Source of the DNA: Mycobacterium sp. E2479
GTDB taxonomy: Bacteria > Actinomycetota > Actinomycetes > Mycobacteriales > Mycobacteriaceae
Direction of reading: 5' to 3'
Assembly (NCBI RefSeq): GCF_001667925.1
Contig: NZ_LZJR01000002.1
Span: forward strand, 1-64,000
DNA: 64,000 bases
Of the stretch, positions 30,199 to 39,836 are shown one piece after another; the first letter of the stretch is position 1, and the number at the start of each line of letters is the position of its first letter. The position numbers were made by a program, and so were the translations under genes. The notes under the pieces are model-generated. The model did no database searches. It saw only the letters and a program-made list of their open reading frames with translations, and had not been told where the DNA came from.

Positions 30199-30734
30199 GG
30201 CTGGCCCCCATCGTTGACCTGCGCCGCCAGCCGCAGGGCGCGGTGCTGGAGCACCTTGGCATTGCCCACGCTGATTCCGAGTTCCGCGGCTGACTCCTTG
30301 ATCGAATTACCCCGCAGGAAGCGGGATTCCAGGATCTGGCGATAGCGGTCCGGCAGGCTGTCCAGCACCCGGGCGACACGCTGGGGTGCGGTGCTGACCG
30401 CGTCCTGGCTGTCGGCTGGTTGTTCGATGTCCTCGATCGAGGTTATCTCTCGCCCCAGCGTCTCGCGCCAGTGCGCGGCGAGCACCGTCCTGGCGGTCGC
30501 CCTCAGGTACGCACGCACCTCGGCGACGCTCGCGGTCAGCCGCAGCGGCCGCAGCGCGGCGAGGAACACCTCGGCGGTGAGATCTTCTGCGTCGGTTTGG
30601 TTGCCGACGCGCGCGAACAGCGTGCGGTACACCCAGGTCACGTTGTCGGAGTACACGGCTTCCCAGTCCGGGTAGCCACCATCGGGCACCGCGCGCAGGG
30701 GTCGCGGGCCGACGGGTTCGTTTCTTGGCGCCAC
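30195..30734 (-). CDS. ECF-type RNA polymerase sigma factor
   Basis: The 179-residue product has sigma region 2 (WVYRTLFARVGNQTDAEDL, then AEVFLAALRPLR) and region 4 (LPDRYRQILESRFLRGNSI, then AAELGISVGNAKVLQHRAL). There is no region 1 or 3, so it is ECF class. The GTG at 30734 has AGGAGG 3 bases upstream. It heads a five-gene operon (sigma, Rieske, cupredoxin, phosphoesterase, membrane protein) joined by three 4-base overlaps and one 30-base gap. It is not one of the M. tuberculosis sigma factors that I recognise. A candidate -35 octamer lies at 30765-30772. Confidence 0.9.
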   Translation of the reverse strand: MAPRNEPVGPRPLRAVPDGGYPDWEAVYSDNVTWVYRTLFARVGNQTDAEDLTAEVFLAALRPLRLTASVAEVRAYLRATARTVLAAHWRETLGREITSIEDIEQPADSQDAVSTAPQRVARVLDSLPDRYRQILESRFLRGNSIKESAAELGISVGNAKVLQHRALRLAAQVNDGGQP

Positions 30735-30764
30735 ATGCCTCCTTCACCCGATGAATATCGGCTC

Positions 30765-30772
30765 GGGTTACA
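30765..30772 (-). promoter_or_regulatory. TGTAACCC motif upstream of the ECF sigma gene
   Basis: TGTAACCC is followed after 14 bases by CGGGTG (30745-30750), then AGGAGG and the GTG start. An AAC core at -35 is typical of ECF promoters, so autoregulation is possible. The -10 match is weak. The same octamer precedes the third gene of the operon. Confidence 0.35.
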
Positions 30773-30776
30773 GGGG

Positions 30777-32192
30777 TCAGGGCGCCGCGAGGGCGGCTTC
30801 GGCGGCCATCAGCTGGTCAAGCTTGGTGGCGGTGGCGGAGAACGCCGACTTGGCGATGCCGAGAATCCGGTCCCGCACTCGGGGCTTCGCAGCGGCCGAC
30901 GGCAGCAGGTGACCGATCAGATGCCCGAACAGGTCCAGACGGGCCGCGGCCAACCACGACATCAAGTCCGGATCGTCGAACCAGCGCAGCTGGTTGTCGT
31001 AGTCGGCCCGGGCAAGCCGCAACCAGTCGAGGTCGGTGTCCGGATGCGGCAGCGGCACGCACAGCTCGTTTTTCACGGCGTCGTCGCGGTATGCGGCTTC
31101 GACATGGGCGATCAGGGCGGCGCTGAAGATCTGTTGGCATCCGCGCACGCTTTGCAGGGTGATTTTCCCAGGACCGAAAATGGGTGTGGCGGGCCGCTTT
31201 TCGGCTCCGTCCGCGGTGCAATCGATGTACAGCTCGTCGCCGCTGACCGCGACGGTGCCGCCATCAAGGATCATCCTGTCCGACTCGATGGCAAGCAGGT
31301 GGCCCATGCGCACCACGTCGGTGATGCGGCGCAGCTGCTCGAGTTCGAGCCGGGTGACGGTGGCGCAGCGGTACATGGCGGGCCGGACGGCCGGGTCGAT
31401 CCGCAACAGCACGCCGGCGGTCTCGAGCTGCGCGAACAGATCCTGCACCGAGCTCGCGTCGTTGATCGCGCGCAGTTGTGCGGTGAAGCCGGCCTTGACC
31501 TTGTCGGCGAACAGCGCGCCGGGCTGCATCGTCTCGCGGTCCAGCAGCCAGGAATCGCGGGGCATGATCCAGGTCAGCCGATCCGGCCCGACACCGTGAC
31601 CCAGCAACCACAGGCAGGTGTCGATGCCGGTCTTGCCGGCCCCCACGACGACATAGCGCCCACGCGCGGCGAGCCGGGGCAGGTCGTTGGGCGGCACGCA
31701 TCCGATGCCGTCGGCAACCGCATACGGCGGGCGGCGCATGGCCGGCACGGTGACCCGCATGTAGGTCGCGTCGACGATGCGGCGCGTCACACCGACGGCG
31801 TGGTCGGCGCCGGCCAACGTGCGAAACCGGCCGTCACCGCGGTATTCACTCATCGGGAAGTAGCGCACCCGGCCGGTCGGCAACCACTCCCGGCGGATGA
31901 TGCGCTCGTAATACGCGCAGATTTCGCCGGCGGACGCCAACTCGTAAAGGCCGCGGTTCCAACCCATTTGGTCGATCGTGTCGCAGCCCAGCCGCGTCGA
32001 GTTGACGCCGTAGAACGCCGAGGGCTGATGCAGCCGCACGAACGGGTAGGCCATGGTCCAGTGCCCACCGGGCGCGTGGTGGCGGTCCACCACGACCACG
32101 CGGGCCTCCGTCTCGGAGACCAGCGTGTCGATGAACGCCATGCCCATGGCGCCCGCGCCAACTACCAGGTAATCGGCCTCGATGGTGCCCAT
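30777..32192 (-). CDS. FAD/NAD(P)-binding oxidoreductase of unknown substrate
   Basis: The 471-residue flavoprotein has an N-terminal FAD Rossmann motif (YLVVGAGAMGMAFIDTL) and a second nucleotide site near residue 180 (RYVVVGAGKTGIDTCLWLL). An early GGHW and a HQPSAFYGVNS segment follow the first motif. There is no signal peptide. It resembles flavin monooxygenase-like proteins in layout, but I cannot assign a reaction. It lies just upstream of the ECF operon on the same strand (42 bases) and divergent from mmsA across 102 bases. Confidence 0.8.
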   Translation of the reverse strand: MGTIEADYLVVGAGAMGMAFIDTLVSETEARVVVVDRHHAPGGHWTMAYPFVRLHQPSAFYGVNSTRLGCDTIDQMGWNRGLYELASAGEICAYYERIIRREWLPTGRVRYFPMSEYRGDGRFRTLAGADHAVGVTRRIVDATYMRVTVPAMRRPPYAVADGIGCVPPNDLPRLAARGRYVVVGAGKTGIDTCLWLLGHGVGPDRLTWIMPRDSWLLDRETMQPGALFADKVKAGFTAQLRAINDASSVQDLFAQLETAGVLLRIDPAVRPAMYRCATVTRLELEQLRRITDVVRMGHLLAIESDRMILDGGTVAVSGDELYIDCTADGAEKRPATPIFGPGKITLQSVRGCQQIFSAALIAHVEAAYRDDAVKNELCVPLPHPDTDLDWLRLARADYDNQLRWFDDPDLMSWLAAARLDLFGHLIGHLLPSAAAKPRVRDRILGIAKSAFSATATKLDQLMAAEAALAAP

Positions 32193-32244
32193 ACAGCTGT
32201 CAGGCTAGCCCGGCACCCGCCTTGCGACGTCCGATCCGAGTTAC

Positions 32245-32271
32245 TAGGATATGCAAGTATCCGCTTAAGCG
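32245..32271 (+). promoter_or_regulatory. Inverted repeats upstream of mmsA, possible operator
   Basis: GGATA (32247-32251) and TATCC (32258-32262) form a 5-bp inverted repeat with 6 bases between. It is followed at once by the perfect 10-bp palindrome CGCTTAAGCG (32262-32271). TAGGAT (32245-32250) fits a mycobacterial -10. The elements lie 24-50 bases before the mmsA ATG, where a repressor would block transcription of mmsA-fadE9-mmsB. Confidence 0.4.
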
Positions 32272-32294
32272 CGTCAACCACACCCGAGGGCCCC

Positions 32295-33815
<1,521 letters not shown>

Positions 33816-33821
33816 GACATT

Positions 33822-34982
33822 ATGTTCACCCTGAATGACGACGAGCGAGTCATCACCGAGACGGCCGCCGCGTTCGCCGCCAAGCGACTCGCTCCGCACG
33901 CCCTGGAATGGGATGCGGCCAAACATTTCCCGGTTGACGAGCTGCGCGAATCGGCCGAACTCGGCATGGCGGCGATCTACTGCCGCGAGGACGTCGGCGG
34001 CAGCGGGCTGCGCCGGCTCGACGGAGTCCGCATCTTCGAGCAGCTGGCGATCGCCGACCCGGTCACCGCCGCGTTCCTGTCCATCCACAACATGTGCGCG
34101 TGGATGATCGACACCTTCGGCACCGCCGAACAGCGCAAGGACTGGGTGCCGCGGCTGGCGTCCATGGATGTCATCGCGAGCTACTGCCTCACCGAGCCCG
34201 GCGCCGGATCCGACGCCAGCGCGCTGAGCACCCGCGCGGTCAAACAGGGCGGCGATTATGTGCTCGACGGCGTCAAGCAGTTCATCTCCGGCGCGGGGGC
34301 CTCGGACGTCTACGTGGTGATGGCCAGGACCGGTAGTGAGGGCCCGCGCGGCATATCGGCGTTCGTGATCGAAAAGGGAACCGCCGGGCTGAGTTTCGGC
34401 TCGCTCGAGGAGAAGATGGGCTGGCATGCCCAGCCCACCGCGCAGGTGATCCTAGATGGGGTCCGGGTGCCGGCGGACGCGATGCTCGGCGGCGCCGACG
34501 GCGAGGGCGCCGGATTCGGCATCGCGATGAACGGCCTCAACGGCGGTCGGCTCAACATCGCCGCGTGCTCGCTCGGCGGCGCCCAGGCCGCCTCCGACAA
34601 GGCCGGGGCCTACGTTCGCGATCGGCGGGCGTTCGGGTCGTCGCTGCTCGACGAGCCGACCATCCGGTTCACCCTGGCCGACATGGCCACCGGCCTACAG
34701 ACGTCGCGAATGATGTTGTGGCGGGCGGCCAGCGCGTTGGACAGCGACGATCCCGACAAGGTCGAGCTCTGCGCGATGGCCAAGCGCTACGTCACAGACA
34801 CCTGCTTCGAGGTCGCCGACAAGGCCCTGCAGTTGCACGGTGGCTACGGCTACCTGCGCGAGTATGGTCTGGAAAAGATCGTCCGCGACCTGCGAGTGCA
34901 CCGAATCCTGGAAGGCACCAACGAAATCATGCGGGTGGTCATCGGCCGGGCCGAAGCCGCACGGGTCCGCGCAACCGCATAG
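33822..34982 (+). CDS. fadE9: Acyl-CoA dehydrogenase (isobutyryl-CoA type)
   Basis: The 386-residue FAD enzyme starts at ATG 33822, 6 bases after mmsA. Motifs include YCLTEPGAGSDASAL for FAD/substrate binding and the C-terminal HRILEGTNEIMRVVIG, where the catalytic Glu region sits. In the context of mmsA and mmsB it should oxidise isobutyryl-CoA to methacrylyl-CoA in valine degradation. It ends 13 bases before mmsB. Confidence 0.94.
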   Translation: MFTLNDDERVITETAAAFAAKRLAPHALEWDAAKHFPVDELRESAELGMAAIYCREDVGGSGLRRLDGVRIFEQLAIADPVTAAFLSIHNMCAWMIDTFGTAEQRKDWVPRLASMDVIASYCLTEPGAGSDASALSTRAVKQGGDYVLDGVKQFISGAGASDVYVVMARTGSEGPRGISAFVIEKGTAGLSFGSLEEKMGWHAQPTAQVILDGVRVPADAMLGGADGEGAGFGIAMNGLNGGRLNIAACSLGGAQAASDKAGAYVRDRRAFGSSLLDEPTIRFTLADMATGLQTSRMMLWRAASALDSDDPDKVELCAMAKRYVTDTCFEVADKALQLHGGYGYLREYGLEKIVRDLRVHRILEGTNEIMRVVIGRAEAARVRATA

Positions 34983-34995
34983 AAGGGTCTTGGAG

Positions 34996-35880
34996 ATGAC
35001 CGAGCACCTGACGGTGGCCTTCCTGGGCCTGGGCCATATGGGCGGGCCGATGGCGGCGAACCTTGTCGGGGCCAAGCACGCGGTGCGCGGATTCGATCCC
35101 GTGCCTGCGGCGCTGTCCGCGGCGGCCGAGGCCGGCGTCACCGGCTTCGGCAGCGCCACCGACGCGGTGGCCGGCTCGGACGTGGTCATCACCATGCTGC
35201 CCAATGGCGAGCTGGTCAAACGCTGCTACGCGGAGATTTTGCCGGCGGCGCGGCCCGGCGCGCTGTTCATCGACAGCTCCACGATCTCGGTCAACGATGC
35301 CCGCGAAGTGCATGCGCTGGCCGAATCGAACGGCGTCGTGCAGCTCGACGCACCCGTATCGGGCGGGGTGAAGGGCGCCGCGGCCGGGACGCTGGCCTTC
35401 ATGGTCGGCGGCGACGAGGACGCCCTGCAGCGGGCCCGGCCGGTGCTGGAACCCATGGCGGGCAAGATCATTCACTGCGGAGCCGCCGGAGCCGGGCAGG
35501 CTGCCAAGGTGTGCAACAACATGGTGCTGGCGGTGCAGCAGATCGCGATCGGCGAAGCGTTCATCCTTGCCGAAAAGCTCGGGTTGTCCGCCCAGTCCCT
35601 GTTCGACGTCATCACCGGGGCGACCGGCAACTGCTGGGCTGTGCACACCAATTGCCCTGTGCCCGGCCCGGTCCCGACATCACCGGCGAACAACGACTTC
35701 AAACCGGGCTTCGCCACCGCGCTGATGAACAAGGACCTGGGCCTGGCGATGGATGCGGTGTCGTCCACCGGATCGGCGGCGCCGCTGGGCACCCACGCCG
35801 CCGAGATCTACGCGAAATTCGCTGCCGGCCACGCCGATAAAGACTTCAGCGCGGTCATCGAGATGCTGCGCGGCAGCTGA
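34996..35880 (+). CDS. mmsB: 3-hydroxyisobutyrate dehydrogenase
   Basis: The 294-residue protein starts at ATG 34996 (MTEHLTVAFLGLGHMGGPMA), matching the recalled length of Rv0751c. It has the NAD motif GLGHMGGPMAANL, DAPVSGGVKGA and the catalytic-Lys region GAGQAAKVCNN. It oxidises 3-hydroxyisobutyrate to methylmalonate semialdehyde, the MmsA substrate. The long upstream in-frame extension overlaps fadE9 and is rejected. It converges with the O-methyltransferase gene, 2 bases apart. Confidence 0.95.
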   Translation: MTEHLTVAFLGLGHMGGPMAANLVGAKHAVRGFDPVPAALSAAAEAGVTGFGSATDAVAGSDVVITMLPNGELVKRCYAEILPAARPGALFIDSSTISVNDAREVHALAESNGVVQLDAPVSGGVKGAAAGTLAFMVGGDEDALQRARPVLEPMAGKIIHCGAAGAGQAAKVCNNMVLAVQQIAIGEAFILAEKLGLSAQSLFDVITGATGNCWAVHTNCPVPGPVPTSPANNDFKPGFATALMNKDLGLAMDAVSSTGSAAPLGTHAAEIYAKFAAGHADKDFSAVIEMLRGS

Positions 35881-35882
35881 AC

Positions 35883-36971
35883 TTATGCGGCCCTGGCCTC
35901 CACCAAGCTGAGCGGTGAAGCGGTTCGCACGATCCTGGTCATCTCGAACCCCGCCTCGCTCAGCAGATAGCGGTACTCGACGGCTGTGCGCTCCCGAGCC
36001 CCCAGGTTCAACAGCATCTCCAGGTCCACCCAGTTTCCCGGGAAGTCGCGGTCGTGCTCCGGGATGACCATTTCGACCAGCACCACCATGGCTTGCGGGC
36101 CGGCCGCCGCGCGAACGTTGCGCAGGATCCGGACCGCCGTATCGTCGCGCCAGTCGTGAACGATGTTCTTGAGGATGTAGGCGTCACCACCATCCGGAAC
36201 GGTGTCGAAGAACGACCCCTCGACAATGCGCACCCGGTCGGCCACACGGTGCTTTTCGAACAATGGGCGCGCGCTCCCGACGACCGACGGCAGGTCGTAC
36301 AGCACGCCGCGGGAATGGGGCGCCGCCGCGAGAATAGCGGCCAGCAGCGGGCCGTGGCCGCCGCCGACGTCGACGATTGTGGGGTAGGCGCTGAAGTCGT
36401 AACCGGCGACCACGGACGCGGTGGTCAGCTCGGAAATGCTCGTCATCGTCTGGTTGAAGAGCTCGGCGAGCTCGGGCTCGTCGGCGAAGTAATCGAAGCT
36501 CTCCTTGCCGTGCAGCGCCGGGACGACCGAGAGACCGGTGCGGACCGAATCGACGAGCAGGGTCCAGCGTTCGCGCTGCTCGGCCGACCCATAGAACCGC
36601 GCAGCGGCTGATATCGACACCGGTGCGTCCGAACACAGCGTCGCCGCAAGGGGATTCAGCTCATAGCGGCCATCGCGGCGACGGAAGATCCCCCGCCCGA
36701 TCAGGGCCCGAAGCAACCTTCGCAGCGCGTCGGCGTCCGCGCCCACCCGGTCCGCCAGTTTCTCGATCGGCAGCGGGCCGTCGGCCAGCGCATCGGCGAC
36801 GCCCAACTGGGCCGCCACCGTGATCGCCTGCGAAGTCCAGGTGGCGGTGATCATTTCCATCATCGCCGCCGGCGGGGGTACCAGCCGTTGATGTAGCCGA
36901 TACAGAAGATGGCGGATCCATTCGACAACGCGGGCCAACCACGCAGGCGGCAACTTGGCGCTCACCGACAT
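35883..36971 (-). CDS. SAM-dependent O-methyltransferase (COMT/hydroxyneurosporene type)
   Basis: The 362-residue product has an N-terminal winged-helix dimerisation domain (WTSQAITVAAQLGVADAL) and a C-terminal SAM domain with motif I VDVGGGHGPLLAAIL near residue 200. The catalytic His272 is in NIVHDWRDD. This family methylates hydroxyl groups on aromatic or polyketide products. ATG 36971 shares one base with the monooxygenase stop (TGATG), so the two are coupled and probably act in sequence: hydroxylation, then O-methylation. It is the last gene of the nine-gene cluster. Confidence 0.9.
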   Translation of the reverse strand: MSVSAKLPPAWLARVVEWIRHLLYRLHQRLVPPPAAMMEMITATWTSQAITVAAQLGVADALADGPLPIEKLADRVGADADALRRLLRALIGRGIFRRRDGRYELNPLAATLCSDAPVSISAAARFYGSAEQRERWTLLVDSVRTGLSVVPALHGKESFDYFADEPELAELFNQTMTSISELTTASVVAGYDFSAYPTIVDVGGGHGPLLAAILAAAPHSRGVLYDLPSVVGSARPLFEKHRVADRVRIVEGSFFDTVPDGGDAYILKNIVHDWRDDTAVRILRNVRAAAGPQAMVVLVEMVIPEHDRDFPGNWVDLEMLLNLGARERTAVEYRYLLSEAGFEMTRIVRTASPLSLVEARAA

Positions 36972-38188
36972 CACCTCGCCTCCGATCGCTCGCGCGCGGG
37001 CGCGGCGGCCGCGAGGTCTCGGCTGATCGCCGCGGACATCCGACTGTGACTCACCTTCTGCAGGAACGTCGTCAGCGCCCAGGTCATGAACCGGTCCGAG
37101 ATCATTGCCGCCGGCCTCAGCGTGGACTCGCTGCGCGACACCTGCTGCGTGGTCACCCAGGACACGGCCTTGACCTGGCGCCGCCGGGTCTTTTCGTACC
37201 AGCGCAGCGCGCCCACCAGATGACGTCCGCCGCCCTGAGGAGTTTGGTCGAGATCCGATAGCGCCTTGCACAACACCATGGTGTCGAGCAGCGCCTGGTT
37301 GGTCCCCTGCGCAAGGGTGGGCGGCATCGTGTGTGCCGCATCACCGAGCAGCGTGACAGCGCCGCGGCCGGTGCGCGGAATCGGATGCCGGAAATGCGGG
37401 AATGGCGAGGGGGCGAGATCCTCGTCGCTCAATGTCACCAGCACGCGGTCGACGAGTTCGGACCATCCGGTGAAGTGGGAGCGCAGCATGTCGAGCGAAC
37501 GAGGCGGTCTGACGAAATCGGATGCCCACGGCAAGTCGAACCACCACTGCAAATCCGACCCACCCGCCGGCCACAGGCCGAGGTTTCCATGCTCGCCGAT
37601 CATCATGAGCGCGGCGCTCCTATCGACCGGGCCCGGAAGAGTCACAAGCCCCTGCCAGCTGCACCAGCCCGTGGGCCGAGCGGCCGGCCCGCCGACGTGA
37701 TCACGGACCAGGGAGTGCAGGCCGTCCGCGCCGATCAGCAGATCCCCGTGCGCTGAAGTGCCGTCGTCGAATTCGACCCGCACCCCATCGGGGGTGTCGA
37801 CGAAGCCGACGGCGCGGCGGTTGAACCGAATACGCTGTGCGGGAAACCCTTCCAGCAGGCGGGCAAGCAGGAGTCGACGCGGGACCATCCGGACCGGTGC
37901 GCCCAACCGGGCGGTGATCGTCGACAAGTCCACCGTTGTGATCCGCCGACCGGTGGGTGTCTTGACGCGCACCGTGGACAGCAGCTGCCCGGCGCCGTCC
38001 ATATCGACACCGAGCTGGTCCAAAACCCTTGCGCCGTTGGGCCAAATGGTTACCGCGCCGCCACCAGGCTGCGAATCCGGGCGTCGCTCGAAGACGGTGA
38101 CATCGTGCCCGTCGCGCATGAGCCCCCGAGCGACGGAGATGCCCCCGACACCGGCACCGATGACGAGAATGTGAAGCGGCATCGGCAT
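36971..38188 (-). CDS. Group A FAD-dependent aromatic-type monooxygenase
   Basis: The 405-residue PHBH-fold enzyme has the FAD motif VIGAGVGGISVARGL at the N-terminus, the DG region LIGADGLHSLVRDHVGG, and the C-terminal GDAAHTMPPTLAQGTN. Such enzymes hydroxylate or epoxidise aromatic and polyketide rings with NAD(P)H and oxygen. ATG 38188 (MPMPLHILVIGAG) overlaps the stop of an 8-codon leader reading frame (TAATG), which favours this start over ATG 38182 and TTG 38206. An ECF-type promoter lies at 38233-38260. It is coupled to the downstream O-methyltransferase. Confidence 0.9.
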   Translation of the reverse strand: MPMPLHILVIGAGVGGISVARGLMRDGHDVTVFERRPDSQPGGGAVTIWPNGARVLDQLGVDMDGAGQLLSTVRVKTPTGRRITTVDLSTITARLGAPVRMVPRRLLLARLLEGFPAQRIRFNRRAVGFVDTPDGVRVEFDDGTSAHGDLLIGADGLHSLVRDHVGGPAARPTGWCSWQGLVTLPGPVDRSAALMMIGEHGNLGLWPAGGSDLQWWFDLPWASDFVRPPRSLDMLRSHFTGWSELVDRVLVTLSDEDLAPSPFPHFRHPIPRTGRGAVTLLGDAAHTMPPTLAQGTNQALLDTMVLCKALSDLDQTPQGGGRHLVGALRWYEKTRRRQVKAVSWVTTQQVSRSESTLRPAAMISDRFMTWALTTFLQKVSHSRMSAAISRDLAAAAPARERSEAR

Positions 38189-38214
38189 TAGTTCCGCGTG
38201 GAGCAAGGGTTCAT
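38188..38214 (-). CDS. 8-residue leader reading frame coupled to the FAD monooxygenase
   Basis: ATG 38214 has AGGAGG (38221-38226) at the ideal distance of 6 bases. It encodes MNPCSTRN and ends TAA at 38188-38190, sharing its last base with the monooxygenase ATG (TAATG). The monooxygenase itself has no Shine-Dalgarno sequence at a useful distance, so termination-reinitiation is the likely route. The peptide itself may have no function. Confidence 0.5.
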   Translation of the reverse strand: MNPCSTRN

Positions 38215-38232
38215 CGCAGACCTCCTACCGCT

Positions 38233-38260
38233 ACCACGTAGGACGTCGACGAGAGGTTCA
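38233..38260 (-). promoter_or_regulatory. ECF (SigL-like) promoter before the FAD monooxygenase
   Basis: TGAACC (38255-38260), a 16-base spacer and CGTGGT (38233-38238) match the pattern seen before sigL and two other cluster genes. The -35 overlaps the last codons of marR, so the monooxygenase and O-methyltransferase can be driven separately from it. The inverted repeat TCCTAC/GTAGGA (38223-38228, 38238-38243) overlaps the -10. Confidence 0.55.
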
Positions 38261-38764
38261 AAAGTCGCCGGCGTTGCGCCGCAGCGTCTCAATGGACGAC
38301 GCGAGCGCTTCGGACTCATCGGAATCGATCCCGATGTCGGCGAAAACCTTCTCATTGAGCGTGATGGTGGCGTCCTCGACGGTCGAGCGGCCGAGATCGG
38401 TGATCTGCACGAGCGTGGTGCGCCCGTCGGTGGGGTGGGGCACCCGCCGCACCAGCCCATTGGCCTCCAGCCGACGGATCGCGTGCGTGACGCTGGTGAC
38501 GTGAACCTGCAGCCGGTCGGACGCCTTGGTGATGGGCAGCGCCCCGCTGCGGCTGAAGGCCAAAAGCCGCAACAATTCGAAGCGGGAAAAGCTCAAGTCG
38601 TAGGGGCGCAGCGCGTTCTCGACGCGGGCGAGCAGGATCTGGTGGGCCCGCATCACGGACGTCACCGCGACCATGCCCGGCGCCACGTCTCCCCAGCCCG
38701 CGCGTGTCCAGTTCGCCCTCGCCTGCGCGATCGGGTCGGGTTTGTCGGATGCGGAAGGGGCCAC
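38258..38764 (-). CDS. MarR-family transcriptional regulator (Rv0737-like)
   Basis: The 168-residue winged-helix regulator starts at GTG 38764 (VAPSASDKPDPIAQARANW). This gives the usual MarR length; the longer in-frame extension upstream is unlike the family. The DNA-binding part is LPITKASDRLQVHVTSVTHAIRRLE, quoted here as LPITKASDRL and HAIRRLE, followed by the wing PHPTDGRTTLV. It lies inside the biosynthetic cluster, 34 bases after the aminotransferase gene, and is likely its local regulator. Recalled Rv0737, near sigL in H37Rv, may be the orthologue, which would make the cluster genes around it an insertion. Confidence 0.85.
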   Translation of the reverse strand: MAPSASDKPDPIAQARANWTRAGWGDVAPGMVAVTSVMRAHQILLARVENALRPYDLSFSRFELLRLLAFSRSGALPITKASDRLQVHVTSVTHAIRRLEANGLVRRVPHPTDGRTTLVQITDLGRSTVEDATITLNEKVFADIGIDSDESEALASSIETLRRNAGDF

Positions 38765-38798
38765 GCCCTTTCTTACCGCACTTTGACCGTGATTTTCC

Positions 38799-39836
38799 TC
38801 AGGCGGGTGACTTTGCCACCGCGGCCAGCACCGCTCGGGTGGATGCGCGGCTGCCGACGGTGATCCGCGCGCCTCCATCGGGGTAGTGCCGGACCTTCAG
38901 CCCGGCTGCACCGAACACCTGTTGCCAGTGCCGCCCGACAGGCGGCAAATAGACGAAGTTGGCGTGTCCGTCGGTGGTGCGCACCCCCATCGCGGCGAGC
39001 CGCCGGGCCAAATACTGGCGCTCACCGGCGATTCGCAGAATGCGTCGCCGCAGCTGGTCGTCGGCCGCATAGGAAGCAGCCACCGCGACCAGGCTGGTGA
39101 TTCCCATCCCGAACGGCAACTGCATCTTCCACAGGACGGTGGCCAGCTCCGGCGAGGCGAACCCGTAGCCGATACGAAGCCCGGCCAGACCGTAGGCCTT
39201 CGAGAACGTCCGCAGCACCACGACATTCGGGAAGCGCCGCACCAGATCCGGACCGCCGACGCGGTGCTGGCGGGCAACGAATTCGATATAGGCCTCATCG
39301 AGCAGTACGACAGTGTCGTCCGGCACGCGGCGCAGGAATCGTTCCACCTCCGCGACGGGCTCCACCGTGCCGGTCGGATTGTGCGGCCGGCACAATACGA
39401 CGACACCGGCGCCCTGCGCCGCCTCGGCCATGGCCTGCAGGTCATGGTGGCCACACTCGTCGAGCGGCACGGTGACCGGCGTCAGGTGCGCCATATGGGC
39501 GAAGATCGGATACCCGTCGAATGTCGGCTCGCTCAACACAATCCGGTCCCCGGGTCGGGTCACCGCATGCAGAACCTGCATCGCCACCCCGCTCGCCCCG
39601 GCTCCGAGCACGACCTGCCCGTCGCCGACCCCGACGTGACCGGCGACGAGTGTTCGCATCCGTTCGGGCCGGAATTCGGGATAACGGTTGGCGGCGTCGA
39701 TCGAGCGGATCAACGCCGAACGCACGGCCGGCAGCGGCGGGAACGGGTTCTCGTTGAGGGACAGCGCCAGCGGATCGATCGCGTCCGGCAGCGCGCCGCC
39801 CACCTCACGGGGGTCCGCTTCGAGCACGGCCGACAT
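38799..39836 (-). CDS. PLP-dependent aminotransferase (HisC-like, class I/II)
   Basis: The 345-residue fold-type I enzyme resembles histidinol-phosphate aminotransferases. It has LSLNENPFPPLPAV at the N-terminus, CRPHNPTGTVEP, DEAYIEF, and the PLP Lys213 in FSKAYGLAGLRIG. It is not next to other his genes and sits between a KAS III-like gene and marR. It therefore probably transaminates a pathway intermediate, perhaps the keto product of the ThDP enzyme (inference). ATG 39836 shares one base with the KAS III stop (TGATG). Confidence 0.88.
   Translation of the reverse strand: MSAVLEADPREVGGALPDAIDPLALSLNENPFPPLPAVRSALIRSIDAANRYPEFRPERMRTLVAGHVGVGDGQVVLGAGASGVAMQVLHAVTRPGDRIVLSEPTFDGYPIFAHMAHLTPVTVPLDECGHHDLQAMAEAAQGAGVVVLCRPHNPTGTVEPVAEVERFLRRVPDDTVVLLDEAYIEFVARQHRVGGPDLVRRFPNVVVLRTFSKAYGLAGLRIGYGFASPELATVLWKMQLPFGMGITSLVAVAASYAADDQLRRRILRIAGERQYLARRLAAMGVRTTDGHANFVYLPPVGRHWQQVFGAAGLKVRHYPDGGARITVGSRASTRAVLAAVAKSPA

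Noticed and set aside
30420..32294. Long in-frame N-terminal extension of mmsA
   Set aside because: It runs antisense to the sigma and flavoprotein genes and has non-conserved, GC-driven sequence. The family start is MTTQIPHFIDGQ at 32295.
38223..38243. TCCTAC/GTAGGA inverted repeat as a terminator of marR
   Set aside because: The 6-bp arms overlap the promoter -10 and the ribosome site, and no U-run follows. If functional, it is more likely an operator.
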